From assembly GCF_949987535.1 (NCBI RefSeq), contig NC_080080.1:59246668-59310667 (forward strand): a stretch of 64,000 nt of DNA. Reading direction: 5' to 3'. The translations under genes were made by a program, and so were the position numbers. Under the pieces are notes generated by a model. It was not told where the DNA came from. It was given only the letters and a program-made list of their open reading frames with translations, and ran no database searches. The stretch comes from Balaenoptera acutorostrata. Taxonomy: Eukaryota > Chordata > Mammalia > Artiodactyla > Balaenopteridae. Shown in pieces: positions 33,641 through 44,855 of the stretch (positions are counted from its first letter, which is position 1; every line of letters starts with the position of its first letter).

Positions 33641-34437
33641 TTATTGCTGCTTGTTTTCTCTTTTCAATTTTTTTTTTTTTTATTATTCTCTTTTTCTCTC
33701 TGGACTGGCTTGCTTTGCTTCAGAATGCTTATGGCATAAAAAAACTGCTCCAATCCTAGTTCTGTATGACCTCTCAGCTCTAGGGCCCAACATCAGGTAA
33801 TTGCTGGAATCCAATCCTAAATTCTCTCAGTAAAGTGTCTGATTGGATCAGCTTGCATCAGGTCCAATCAGCTGTGGCCAGGGTAGTTGCTGGCACATGG
33901 AATTAACAAGGAAGCCTGGTTTATCCCTTTAGCAGGACTGTGGATAAAACCAGTTTAGAAAAAAATGGCACACAGACTGGATAGCACTCCAAAAGTTCTT
34001 GTACACTTATTCAAAAAAAAAATTTGTCAGATTTTAGAGTTGATGGGAAAACAAAAAGTCTTAGAATAAAATTGTAACACAGACCTTCAAAGAGCATGGC
34101 TCTTTCAATGGTTCCCTGATGGTTAAGTTTGATTTTTCACGTTGGAGTAAGCAGTAGTATTACAGGGGCAATTGAGAGTCATAGAATAAACATGGTGCAT
34201 CTTCTTGAACCTTTAATTTTATTAGAAATTGTGGGAGGATGTTATATTAAGACAAACATGCATGTATGATAGAGTAGACTGAAAATCAGTCAAGATTTTT
34301 AAAGACATGGAATAGAACTTGAATTTCATGCTGGTGGATGAGTCCTTTGTGGAAAAGATCCTGTAGGTTCCTTATTAGAAGCCATGGAAAACTCCATGAA
34401 TAATGTCAAGAATTCTATGTAGAATCATAATCCTCAC
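33641..34437. other. Unassigned sequence, partly old-repeat-like
   Basis: The 33700-33990 part has a G+C-richer, LTR-like texture, with paired 'tctgattggatcagcttg' and 'ggtccaatcagctgtgg' motifs. I cannot assign it to a family. The remainder is AT-rich with no gene seen. Confidence 0.35.
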
Positions 34438-34452
34438 CCTTGTTAGCTTTTT

Positions 34453-34770
34453 AAAAAAAAATTTATTTTATTATTTATTTATTTATTTTTGGCTGCGTTG
34501 GGTCTCTGTTGCTGTGCACCGGCTTTCTCTAGTTGCAGCGAGCGGGGGCTACTTTGTTGCAGTGCACGGGCTCTAGACATGTGGGCTTCAGTAGTTGTGG
34601 CACGTGGGCTCAGTAGCTGTGGCTCGCAGGCTCTAAAGCGCAGGCTCCGTAGTTGTGGCACACGGGCTTAGTTGCTCTGCGGCATGTGGGATCTTCCCAG
34701 ACCAGGGCTTGAACCCGTGTCCCCTGAATTGGCAGGCAGATTCTTAACCACTGCAACACCAGGAAAGCCC
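34453..34770 (-). mobile_element. CHR-type SINE, long older form, antisense
   Basis: A full-length antisense CHR SINE with the extra internal block (the 'ggctctagacatgtggg' and 'ggctcgcaggctctaaag' region). A perfect 15-bp target duplication, 'cccttgttagctttt', lies at 34438-34452 and 34771-34785. Confidence 0.95.
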
Positions 34771-35062
34771 CCCTTGTTAGCTTTTAAGTAATATTTTCAT
34801 CTTTATCTAGTATAGCCTGTGTGAATATCTGACATTTAATACCATGCTGGATTCTCCAGGGCTTCTTGATTCATAGGCACAGAGGAAAGGATACCAATCA
34901 TGAGATTAATCTCAGCATTTTTATTGCATACCCGTGACATACTAGGTTAAGAAGGTTTTCCAAATATAGTTTCTTTTGCATTTGCCTTGCTAAGATAAAT
35001 GGGAAGGAAGTAGGGAAGACAGGGGTGGAGGTAAATGGAAATGACAAAGCTATTTCCAATCT

Positions 35063-35352
35063 TTTTTTTTTTTTTAATAAATTTATTTATTTATTTATTT
35101 ATTTTTGACTGTGTTGGGTCTTCGTTTCTGCGCTAGGGCTTTCTCCAGTTGCAGCGAGCGGGGGCCACTCTTCATCGCAGCACACGGGCCTCTCACTATC
35201 GCGGCCTCTCTTGTTGCGGAGCACAGGCTCAGTAGTTGTGGCTCACGGGTCTAGTTGCTCCGCGGCATGTGGGATCTTCCCAGACCAGAGCTCGAACCCA
35301 TGTCCCCTGCATTGGCAGGCAGATTCTCAACCACTGCGCCACCAGGGAAGCC
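35063..35352 (-). mobile_element. CHR-type SINE, shortened form with a 15-nt deletion, antisense
   Basis: A perfect 13-bp target duplication, 'ctatttccaatct', lies at 35050-35062 and 35353-35365. Compared with the copy at 61141 it lacks 15 nt after 'gcacaggctc' (35221-35230), exactly one interval between two 'caggctc' repeats. Confidence 0.95.
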
Positions 35353-35365
35353 CTATTTCCAATCT

Positions 35366-36084
35366 GTAAAGAGAAAAAGGATGGGGATGTGAGAAGAGAG
35401 TGAGAGCGTGTTCAAGAAGCAATACTTAGCACTAGGCATGCAATCTAATTAGGGTGCCCAGGGGCAATGACTTGACAATCACCAAGGCGAGTAAACACAG
35501 ACAACTCCTGGCTCCAAGCCCATGTTCATGACCTCACCCCATACATTTAGTCCCTCTTCTTGCTCAAGTTTGTAGCTAAGCAATCATAAAAATGGCAACA
35601 AAATACCAAGAACAACTGGAAAAGGAAATGAGAATTTATTATTAGCCTCAATTTTCTTTGGGGGAAATAATGTAGATTACTCTTACGTGTGAGAGGAAGG
35701 CCCAGATTACATGATGAATCCCATTGGGACATGCAGACTGTGCAGTGGTACAATGTAGTCACTTTAGGTGTTTTCCTCTCCAGCTATGAAGGCACGAATA
35801 TTGAATGGAGTTTGAGAGACAGTGAAGCTTTTTATAAATGTTAGACCTCTGGGATGTTGAAAGAGATGCATTCTAGAATATGAAGCTTCATGAATAGCTA
35901 GCCTAGAAACACCTGCTCTGCTCTGTGCTTGATCCCTAATGCTCTACCCTTAGAGCTGGGTCAGCTTGATTCTTTGAACCTTGCGAAATTGTGAATATCC
36001 CTGGGAAGGGTGTTAACTTTTCTTGTCATTGTGTGGTTGTGAAAGTAGAAAGGAGAGTAGAATACAGCAGATGATCTTGGTTCT
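35366..36084. other. Unique sequence, no gene seen
   Basis: No repeat or exon recognised. The open frame at 35547-35762 (minus) has no recognisable feature. Confidence 0.4.
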
Positions 36085-36205
36085 AGTTACAGCTCTGCTG
36101 CTGGATTTCTGTGACCATGGGCATGACAACTCTTTCAATTTCCATGACCCCATCTGTACAGAAAGAGGCTGAACTAGAAGATCTCTAATGTTCCTTTCAG
36201 GTTCC
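36085..36205 (+). mobile_element. MIR SINE fragment
   Basis: Sense MIR: 'catgggcatgacaactcttt', 'ccccatctgtacagaaagag' and 'agatctctaatgttcctt'. The central part only. Confidence 0.6.
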
Positions 36206-36639
36206 ACTTTGTATGAGTCAATGAGGAAAGACTATGTGGGCAGGAGCATTTAGAGTGGGGATATGGGTGAGCAAGCAGGTTTCTACCCTTGGGGAAAAGG
36301 GCCCAGAACAGAAAGTCAGGAACCCAATGCCAAATTTTCTTATGCTATTTATGTCAAGGAAAACCCCTGAGGCTACATATCTAAATGACCATAACAGTAA
36401 TAAAAACTATTGTTAGTGCCTGTTCTGTGCTCCTACTGTCTTATTACCCTTTACCTTAAGTACTCATGATTGAGGAGAATTGACGATGTGTGGGACCGTG
36501 GCACACGCATCTCTGAGTAGTTCTTCACTGCTACTTGAATCCTAAATCCTATAAACATCCTTGAGAATCAGCTAGTGCTGACCTGCCCCCGTGGTGCGGT
36601 GGGACAGATGTGTTTATAATTATCCAGCCTATTAGTCTT

Positions 36640-36830
36640 ACCTCATCTCAAGAATTTGCCAGGCAGAAAAGGTGACAATGGACCTGCATTGGGATGAAAG
36701 CAAATTCAAGTACAAAGAGTCAAAAAGGTATGGGATACCCAGATGGAGGTGTCCAGCAGGCAGTTGGAAATATGGGTCCAGGGCCAACGAGAGAGCTGGA
36801 TGTAGGAGTTATTTATACACAAGGTGTAGT
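36640..36830 (-). mobile_element. L2 LINE fragment, antisense
   Basis: Antisense L2 middle block: 'agatggaggtgtccagcagg' followed by 'cagttggaaatatgggtcc', a recognisable mammalian L2 interval. Confidence 0.5.
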
Positions 36831-38285
36831 TGGTGGCCATGACCTTCTAAAATTTTTTAAACATATTATTTGTGTATTTTATTTCTTATAATCTACAGCA
36901 TAAATTAGATGGTGTGACACAGAACTAGAAAAAAATATTTGAAGGATTTATGTGTGTCAAAGTCCTAAATGTGACTATTTCTGGTCAAGTGGCTCAGGAG
37001 GGGGTTAGGGCTGACATTAGAGTGTGTCTTGATGAGAATATTTTTTGATTCTGATTGTGTTCCTCCCACACGTCTCCACTTGTAGAACAGGGACAGTTCA
37101 GTCTCAGTCTCACTTGAATTGAGACAGAGTTCCCTAGGCAGTAGGAGGTTTGGGAAGGGTCTTCAGGGTCCGCAGAATGGAGGTGCAGGGGTGAGAGGTA
37201 AGCAGGATGTGAGGGGGGGGACCTGGTACCAATTTCTTCCCTCTCCTCAGGAAGGTTAGTTGCTGGGACTCCTCCCCTATTTTCCTGGCCTTTCCCAGTC
37301 TGTCCCAGTAAGCTCAGGGTCTCTTTGCAAAGAGGCTGGAGCTCTCTGGCTAGAGGTATCCTGCTGACTTAGAGACACGCAGAGATAATTAACTGGTAGA
37401 TTCTGCCACAACCTACTGACCTCCTTATGGGAACTGCTGTAAAGATAAAATGACTTACTGTTTTTTTTTTTTTAATTTTTCTTAGTGTCTCTGCTACCTA
37501 TAACTTTGTACGCTATAGTCATGAAATTTGTGTTTATCATTAGTATTCCGGCGGAAAACATCTTTTCTTCCCTCTTGATCCTGCCATGGAGCATCTGTAG
37601 TCAGGTTATCACCTTTCTCAGAAAATGCTCTCTGTAAATGCCCAATGTTGGCGAGTTAGGCTGGGCCGTTTCCACACCCCTTTTTCCCCAGTAAAAAGGC
37701 GGGCACCGTCTTCTACTTCCTACTCCAGCTTGGGGAGGATGGTTTTATGCCACGGATACCTCATTTGTCAGTGCTGTCTTCTGAATCTCCCTCCTCACAT
37801 CTACTACGACAGAACTTGAATAATTGTTTTCATTCAACCATTTAGCCCATTACTTCTTTGACCAGAAGGCTAAACCCAAGTATCTCTGACTCCTGTGCTA
37901 TCATTAACATGCTTCTTGTTTAACTCAAAACAGCTGTTCCTCCCCCTCCTCCCATCCCCAATCTTTCCTCCTTAGACAAACTTTGCTTATCCAGAAACTT
38001 TGGGAAAAAAGTATTTTTGAATAAACAGGAGTTCTGGAAAGATAAGGATTTGCCACTTTCAGTATGGAAACACCTTTAATTTTAACCATTTGAACGGAAA
38101 TTTCTAAAATACATTGTTTAGTATCTTCTTAAGCAAAGGACACAGAACAGGATTTAACTTTTTCTTGATGTCTTGGGATCATTACAGTGAACCAAGGTTT
38201 TGTACTCTGCTGCCATACAGTGGAGCCCCGAGGGTCTTTTGGGGTAAAAGGGTCCTAGATTTCTGAGATTCTGAAGTTATTTTGT
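36831..38285. other. Unique sequence, no gene seen
   Basis: No recognisable element, apart from a G-rich patch at 37140-37230 and a T run near 37460. Confidence 0.4.
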
Positions 38286-38450
38286 GAACTTTTTTTTAAT
38301 TGAAGTATAATTGATTTACAATGGTGTGTTAGTTTCAGGTGTACAGCAAAGCGATTTGAAGAATCTGAAAAAGAATATATATATTCCTTTTTAACATTCT
38401 GTTCCATTGTAGGTTATTAAAGTATATTAAAATTTCATAAACTTTTAAAT
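38286..38450 (-). mobile_element. Antisense L1 3' end with a local inversion
   Basis: Antisense L1 3' terminus: 'aattgaagtataattgattt', then 'agtttcaggtgtacagcaaa'. At 38361-38399 one strand of the normal sequence appears followed by its own complement, as described in the repeat entry. Confidence 0.85.
38361..38399. repeat. Quasi-palindrome inside the L1 tail
   Basis: The left half 'gaatctgaaaaagaatatat' is the sense-strand version of the L1 sequence. The right half 'atattcctttttaacattc' is nearly its reverse complement and is the expected antisense L1 sequence. Confidence 0.75.
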
Positions 38451-39499
38451 TGACTGTCTCTGTGGTTTTTATCAGGCCATTAGCTACTGCTTCCCATTAT
38501 CAATGTACCTATTTTGAGAAATTCTTTTTAAAACACTCTAACTTTCAATGTTTACTGTGAGCATAGAAGACCAATGCACTCACACACACATATACGAACT
38601 CAAGCATGTGTGCACACGTGTGTTGTATTAGAACTGTGTGTAAAAAAATTGTAAACAAGGACCTGAGAGTTTTCTATGAGTAAACTGAATAGATTGTGAG
38701 TCCTCTATTGGTTTCCCAGAGGCCATTTTTGTTAATGTTTTTGCTCATTTTAGAAATAGAAAGTTGCAAGACAAATCAATTGGACATTGGTAAAAAGTTA
38801 CTCCTAGATTTCTAGGAGCCACCTATTTTTCTAGAAACTTCTTCCTCAGTTTCATTCTTTGTTATCTCTTCATTCTAGAGTAGGCAACTGTCACTAAAAA
38901 GGGATTCCTTTTATGAGAGGTCCTCCATTCAGTCGTCCCAACTTCACATACAAACTATTTCACCGACTGTCTTTAAAAATATTATCATGAAAATATTTAT
39001 CAGAAATCCACAGGTGCAAAAACAAATTGCAACCCCTAGAGCTAAATCTCTTCCTTATTGTTCTCTTTGGCAGAGTTCTGTGGAAAGCTGAGTAAATGAA
39101 CAGGGCCGTTTCACAGAGTGTAACCCATACCAGCCCTATTGAGCAATGTCTTGAACGTCAGTCCTTTTCAACTAAACGGAGGTATATTTTCTTTTATATT
39201 GTTGACTTTGACACTGCAGCTTAGCAAAGAACACTTGTGCAACATTTTCTGCATCAATTGATCATCCGCTTAGAGCAGACATGCATTTTTCTCATCATTA
39301 AAGGGAAACCAAACCCATCAACGTAATCCCCCATTCTGCTTTGTTTCTCTCTGGTCCTTCATGCTGTAAATTCTGAAATATTAATGAAGGGATGTGAAAG
39401 CAGTGGGCTCTGTTCTCACACCCAGACCCAGTGGGAGAAGGGGCAGGGAGTGGGAGGATGAGAAATGTCCTCATTTTGCAAAACAAAGTGTTTCTCCAA

Positions 39500-39645
39500 G
39501 TTGGGCTGTTGCTGAACTATCTGCCTCGAACTCTCCCAAGGTGCTCGTTTAAAATACAGATTCCTAGGCAGGTTCAACACCTACTGTATCAAAATTTCTG
39601 GATGATGGGGCTTTGTGGTTTGCATTTTAAATCAACCAGACAATG
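39500..39645 (+). mobile_element. MER5-type (hAT-Charlie) MITE fragment
   Basis: Body of a MER5-like element: 'tgctcgtttaaaatacagat', 'ttcctaggcaggttc', 'cctactgtatcaaaatttct' and 'ggtttgcattttaaa'. The terminal repeats are not clear. Confidence 0.55.
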
Positions 39646-39794
39646 TCTTCGTTTTTTGCTGACCTACTATTTTTTATGTGTCTGACTCTTACGTAAATAC
39701 TAGAAACAAACTCAGTTAAATACTTAGAGAATACTAATCATAATTAAACTTTATTATTGTAAGCATAATACCTTTCATTTATATAGCAGCATTT

Positions 39795-40345
39795 AAGAAA
39801 ATTATTTTATTGAAGTACATTTGATTTACAATGTTGTGTTAATTTCTGCTGTACAGAAAAGTGATTCAGTTATACATATATATATTCTTTTTCATATTCT
39901 TTTCCATTATGGTTTATCACAGGATATTGAATATAGTTCCCAGTGCTATACAGTAGGACCAGTTGTTTATCCATTCTATATGTAATAGTTTGCATCTGCT
40001 AACCCCAAACTCCCAATCCATCCCTCCCCCACCCTCACTCCCCCTTGGCAACCATAAGTTTGTTCTCTATGTCTGTGAATCTGTTTCTGTTTCATAGGTA
40101 AGATCATTTGTGTCATATTTTAGATTCTACATAGAAGTGATATCATACGGTATTTGTGTTTCTCTTTCTGACTTACTTCACTTAGTATGATAATCTCTAG
40201 GTCCATCCATGTTGCTGCAAATGCATTATTTCATTCTTTTTTATGGCTGAGTAGTATTCCATTGTATATATGTACCACATCTTCTCTATCCATTACTCTG
40301 TCAGTGGACATTTAGATTGTTTCCACATCTTATTATAAAGATAAG
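39795..40345 (-). mobile_element. Antisense L1 3' end
   Basis: Begins with the L1 3' terminus ('ttattgaagtacatttgatt') and continues with 'cccagtgctatacagtagg', 'ggtccatccatgttgctgc' and 'tgagtagtattccattgta'. 5'-truncated at about 40345. Confidence 0.9.
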
Positions 40346-40384
40346 GCTATTATAAAGTATTATATAGCAACTTTTTTACCCTTT

Positions 40385-40560
40385 CAAAGTGTTTTCCTAT
40401 ATGTAACCCTCTGAGGCAGGCAGGGGAGGTATTATTACCCCCATTTTAGAGACATAATTGAGTTCCCTGTGGCTTAATGACTTGGCAAACTGTGCTGGGA
40501 CTTAGTAGCCTGAAGTCAGGACTGGCTTGCAAGTCTTCTAGCCTTATTTCACTGCACATT
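40385..40560 (-). mobile_element. MIR SINE, antisense
   Basis: Antisense MIR: 'aaccctctgaggcaggca', 'attattacccccattttaga' and 'cctgaagtcaggactgg'. Diverged. Confidence 0.65.
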
Positions 40561-42269
40561 TGGTATTGTAAGACCCAAGACACAGAGAAAGCTTATTAAA
40601 GTGTCCCTTCATAATAGAGCTGAGCTGAAATCAGTGCCTTCTGAGCTACTCCACATGCTGTTGAGGATGCTATGCATTTACTCCTAAAAGATGAAAGCTG
40701 AGATGGAACCCTGGGCACCAATGAGTGATGGGAATCTTCAAAACAAAGAAAATCTCGTTCCTTTTTTGTTCGTCCCCTTCAATTTTCTGATCTTTTTCCT
40801 CCACTCCTTCTCTCTTGTAAAGACTCAAACTCTGAAATAATTATATGAAATTAAGTCGGTAAAAACCAGGCTTGTTTCCGTAAGATTGATGTGTTAACAT
40901 TCGGGGCAGTTTTCTCAGGACTCAGAGAGAAGTATTTCTGAACTTGGCTTCAGGAGTCTTCCCCTTCCCCAGGCAGGGTAGAACCTCCACCCCCCAAAAC
41001 TGTGTTTCTTCATTCCACAAGCCCTCCCTCCACGATGCAGCCTAACTGGGAGCCGAATGAGTGTAAAAATGTTTTTAGGTGCTCAGGATAGTGGTTGCTC
41101 TGGTCATAACTACCTACTGCAGAGAGAGTGAGACTGAATTCAAACGGAGGGTTTCTCTGCACCACGTTGGACACTGAGGTTTGATTCTTCAGGATGGCAT
41201 GCCCCAGACTCTGGGAGTCTGGAGGAGGTGAGGGAAACACTTTCCAGCTCTACCTGCCTGTTCTTATCTCTGTATCAAGATAAGCAAGCTAGTTGGCTGT
41301 AAGCCAAAATAAATTTTGTCATGCAAAGTGTATCGCTCTTTAAAAAAGTAATAACGGTAAAAAAGAGCAACGCTGCCTGTCACTTTCCCACTGTGTGCAG
41401 AAAATAAATGAAAGATGGAAAGATCCCTGGGCTTCTTTGTATTGGAAAGTGACTTGTGTGCTCAGTGCTGTATTTTTCTGTGTTCCTGAGGCTGCCCTGG
41501 AGGAGAGGAGTGGGGTCAGGTTCAGGAGGTGCCTGCTTGCCTTGACACATCATTCCCAATCATGACGCCTTTGTAAACCCCTTCCCTTTCGCCTCATAGG
41601 GCTTGTAAAAGGCACCCACAAACCTCTGCCTTCCTGTGCCTCCCTGCCCCGAGGTAGAAATCCTCTTTTTTGCAGGAAGTGCAGAGCAAAGTTCAAAGCT
41701 TTCTCCATCAAAAGAAAGTGCGCCTGATCCAGTGGAACGTGATTATGTGACAATTAGGCCAAAAAAAAAAAAAAAAAAAAAGTCACGGCTACTGCATCGC
41801 TGGCTAGTGCTGGCTCCTTACAACCTTCACCTTTCTAAGAGATATTTATCACTACCCTGTTCAGTAGAAAGACGCACCCCCAAACCGAACACTGTTTAGG
41901 GTCAAAGCAACTGGTAGCTTTGAGCTCTCTGGGACGGAGAGTTTTAAAGAGGTTGTGATGAAATGTCCCCACCAGATGCAGAGGCCATTAGATGAGCTTG
42001 AGGAAGAGAGGACAAAGAAAAATGCGAGGGTTTGCAGACCCTGGGGCAGGCCCTGTGGCTCTGGTGATCTTCCTTATGACTGCCAGGCTTGTTTCCTCGC
42101 TATAAAACAAGCTCAGTTCAACCGATGTTAAAAGAGGGTTAAAAGGGGTCATAAATCTTTCTGGGCATTGAAGATCCACGGAAAACTCAGCCTGATGTCT
42201 TTTACATCTGTTTCGGGTTCTCAGCCTCATCTGACTCAGCTGCCTTTTCTCCAGCGATAACTCACAAGC
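40561..42269. other. Unique sequence, no gene seen
   Basis: No exon is supported. A 20-nt poly-A run at about 41761-41780 has no SINE body in front of it. The frame 41636-41899 merely reads through this A run. Confidence 0.4.
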
Positions 42270-42700
42270 CCCATTCAACGCGCTGAGTGGCGGGTATAGG
42301 GTGTCACCCCTCAGAGCGCTGAGGATGAGGGCTGAGCGTCCGGGGCGGCAGCCAAGCCCCCAAGGCTGGCCCGCTGACACCGTAAGTCTATACCCAGGGG
42401 CCGGTGGAGGGGAGGCCGCGGAACCGACAGCGTAAGTGGGCAGCTCACACACACAGCCTGGAGAGGGGAGCGGGCGGCGGGTGGGAGAGCGCTGGCTGAG
42501 GTTGGTCACACGGAGATAGAATTTCAGCTGAACTAGATCAGAGCTGTGGGAAACCACCTCGTTCACACACAGCCGTCTCCTAGGAGGATGTGGGAGGGCG
42601 GCTGTGGAGACAGAGGCAGGCAGCTGCGGCGCAATCCCGAAGTCAGCTCAGCTCGCGGCAGCTCACAGCTGACTTTATACCGTCTCCCTCTCCCCAGCGT
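42270..42700. promoter_or_regulatory. CpG-bearing G+C-rich block, candidate promoter or enhancer
   Basis: The block is clearly richer in G+C and CpG than its AT-rich surroundings ('gcgtccggggcggcagcc', 'gaggccgcggaaccg', 'gagcgggcggcgggtggg'). Two splice-donor-like strings occur on the plus strand, 'ccgtaagtc' near 42380 and 'gcgtaagtg' near 42431, so an exon upstream of one is possible. The 192-codon minus-strand frame across it (41988-42566) and the opposite-strand frames look like G+C side effects. Confidence 0.35.
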
Positions 42701-44349
42701 GCGGGCCAGACTTCGTGGACTCTGGGGTTTTAGACTGAAAGGCTCCACGGTGTCAGGCAGAGATGGGGCGGTCAGCATTGAAAACACACCCTGGTTGGGG
42801 AGTGCTGAAAGGAGGGAAAGCGTGCTGCGTGTCTTTAAAGGAGGGAAAGCATGGTGATGGAAGTATGGGAAAGGCAGGGAACTTTTGGGTCCACAGTTGT
42901 ACAAGGCAAACTCCAGAAGGGATTTTGGTGGCTTTATCCCGTACCTTTCGGGTTTGATGTTTGGTAGCATTTCATTAACGTGCAACGTGACCTTTCAATA
43001 CCATAGCTGTGTTTGCTGCTACGAACTGCTCCTCTAATCTCCTGTCTCTGCTTGATAACCTAAAGCCATTTCAGCGACCCAGAATACCAGCTTTTTTAGG
43101 GGAGGCATTGGAGGAGTGGAAGATGGGGGGAAAGTTTTCAGATTAAAACGGGAACACTTGCAGTCCTACTAAAAAGGGCAAGAAGTCAGCATCTTCGAAA
43201 TCCACCCCCTCCGCAGGGGCGGGGGAACCCTCTCCAGGAGACAGTGGGAACACACTTGTTCCTAAGCTGGCACCGGAGTGGCTTTCTCCAGGGCAGCGAG
43301 GGCCTGGCACTCTGTCCAAGCCATTTGAATCCAGGAGCCTTCAAATGGTCCTTTTTTCTTTTCCTGTCACTCAACAAGAGGCTGGAGGCAAAAATTCGGC
43401 CAGCAGCTTCCCCTGACCCAGGCAAAAAACAACCCGAGGCTTCCCAGAGCTCCTTAATCTTCTGGTTTGCACATCAATTTCAAGCTCACTGCTGCTGATG
43501 AGAAAATGACCTCGAACCACTGCTCACTAAATATCCCATGTTTTTTACCATGCACTGTGCTTCTTGTATAATGCTCCTTTTCTTGGACTGAGAAGCTTCT
43601 GGAGTTTGCACAATGTGTGGGCCCAAGGGAACAGGCCAGGGTGTCCCCAGTGGGATGGATTGTCACCCCTCAGTAAAAGAGAGAAACATCCAGAGCAGAG
43701 ACAGAGTTTGCTGGGCAGGATCCGACTCAATGTCTGATTTCTTAGGCGCTCGCTGCTTTGTTGGATTTCTCGTGATTCGCAAAAAAAGACAATTAGAATC
43801 CTAACTAGAACTCAGGCGCTGGTTTTGATTCTCCTAGGTTAGGTGGATATCCAAAAGGGTGCAGGGAAAGATTGCAAGGAGTCTGTGATCTATAATTAAA
43901 AATGTATTTGTAAAAATGTTATATTATTTCCCCTAGCCCTGGGAAGAGAGTTCTTACGTCTTCAACAGATTTTCAAGAGTCCAAGACTCTCTCTGATTTA
44001 AGAACTACTGTTGTATATTGAAGATTTTCCAAAGGCAATTTCAGTTGGGGGCATGGGGACATTGGCCTCCCTCAATCATAGGTTCTACAAAGTAAAATAT
44101 ACTGCCTACTGTATCCTGTGCCACAGGGGAGCCTAACTGTTTGCTTCATGTAACCCAATGGAAAACAATAACTGAGAGGACACACAAGCAGGCAGGGTGT
44201 CTGCAGAGCCGCTGCTGACGTGAGTACGCGGAGCGTGCAGTATGCCTCTCCCTGGGATGGGTCCATCCAGTTGAAACCCTGGTCCCAGAAGTTGTGGTCT
44301 CAAGGCAGTGTTCCGGGAAGATTATATTATTGAAGAGAGAAAACGTAAA
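42701..44349. other. Unique sequence, no gene seen
   Basis: I can assign nothing. Moderate G+C. The short open frames on both strands have no recognisable domains. Confidence 0.4.
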
Positions 44350-44565
44350 TGAGACCCTTAAAGAGCTTACAGTCTAGTTCAGACTTGCTAAACCTCTTGG
44401 AAAGGGAAGTTAGATAAATACAGAGTGAGATTTGGATCCATCCCATGGAAAGAATGTGCACTGGCTTGCGGTGGGACAAACCTCTTTCTGCCAGGGCAGG
44501 GAAGGATTCTTGAGGGAGAGGTGGTTGTCATAAGACGTCTTGAAAAATGACAGAGATACCAGAAT
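44350..44565 (-). mobile_element. L2 LINE fragment, antisense
   Basis: Antisense L2: 'taaagagcttacagtctag' and later 'aggattcttgagggagaggt' and 'cataagacgtcttgaaaaat'. Diverged. Confidence 0.5.
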
Positions 44566-44739
44566 CCCACAGTCGTCTGTCCCGAGTTCCAAATTTGATG
44601 TTTGGCTGCAAATTATGGGCATGTTTTGCTGTAAGAAAATCCAATTTTTATAAATAAGCTGATCTCTAAACACAGACAAATTGGGGATGGTGATAATTTT
44701 CATCAAATAGTACCTACTCTTGATGCCAGATTCCTATGA

Positions 44740-44855
44740 ATGAAACTTTACACACTGTATTTCAAGTAACCTTATGACAACTCTGTGAGAGAGGTGCTAT
44801 TTCTCCCATTTTTCAGATAAGGCACCTAAGGCTTAGAAAGCTTAAAGCACTTCTT
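44740..44855 (-). mobile_element. MIR SINE fragment, antisense
   Basis: Antisense MIR core: 'tatgacaactctgtgagaga', 'tctcccatttttcagataag' and 'cacctaaggcttagaaag'. Confidence 0.7.

Noticed and set aside
41761..41780. 20-nt poly-A run as a retrocopy end
   Set aside because: The sequence upstream shows no gene-like similarity I can recognise, and no flanking duplication is evident.
41988..42566. 192-codon minus-strand frame, the longest in the window
   Set aside because: It overlaps the G+C-rich block, where stops are rare by composition. No domain, and neighbouring frames on both strands are open too. The block may still be regulatory.
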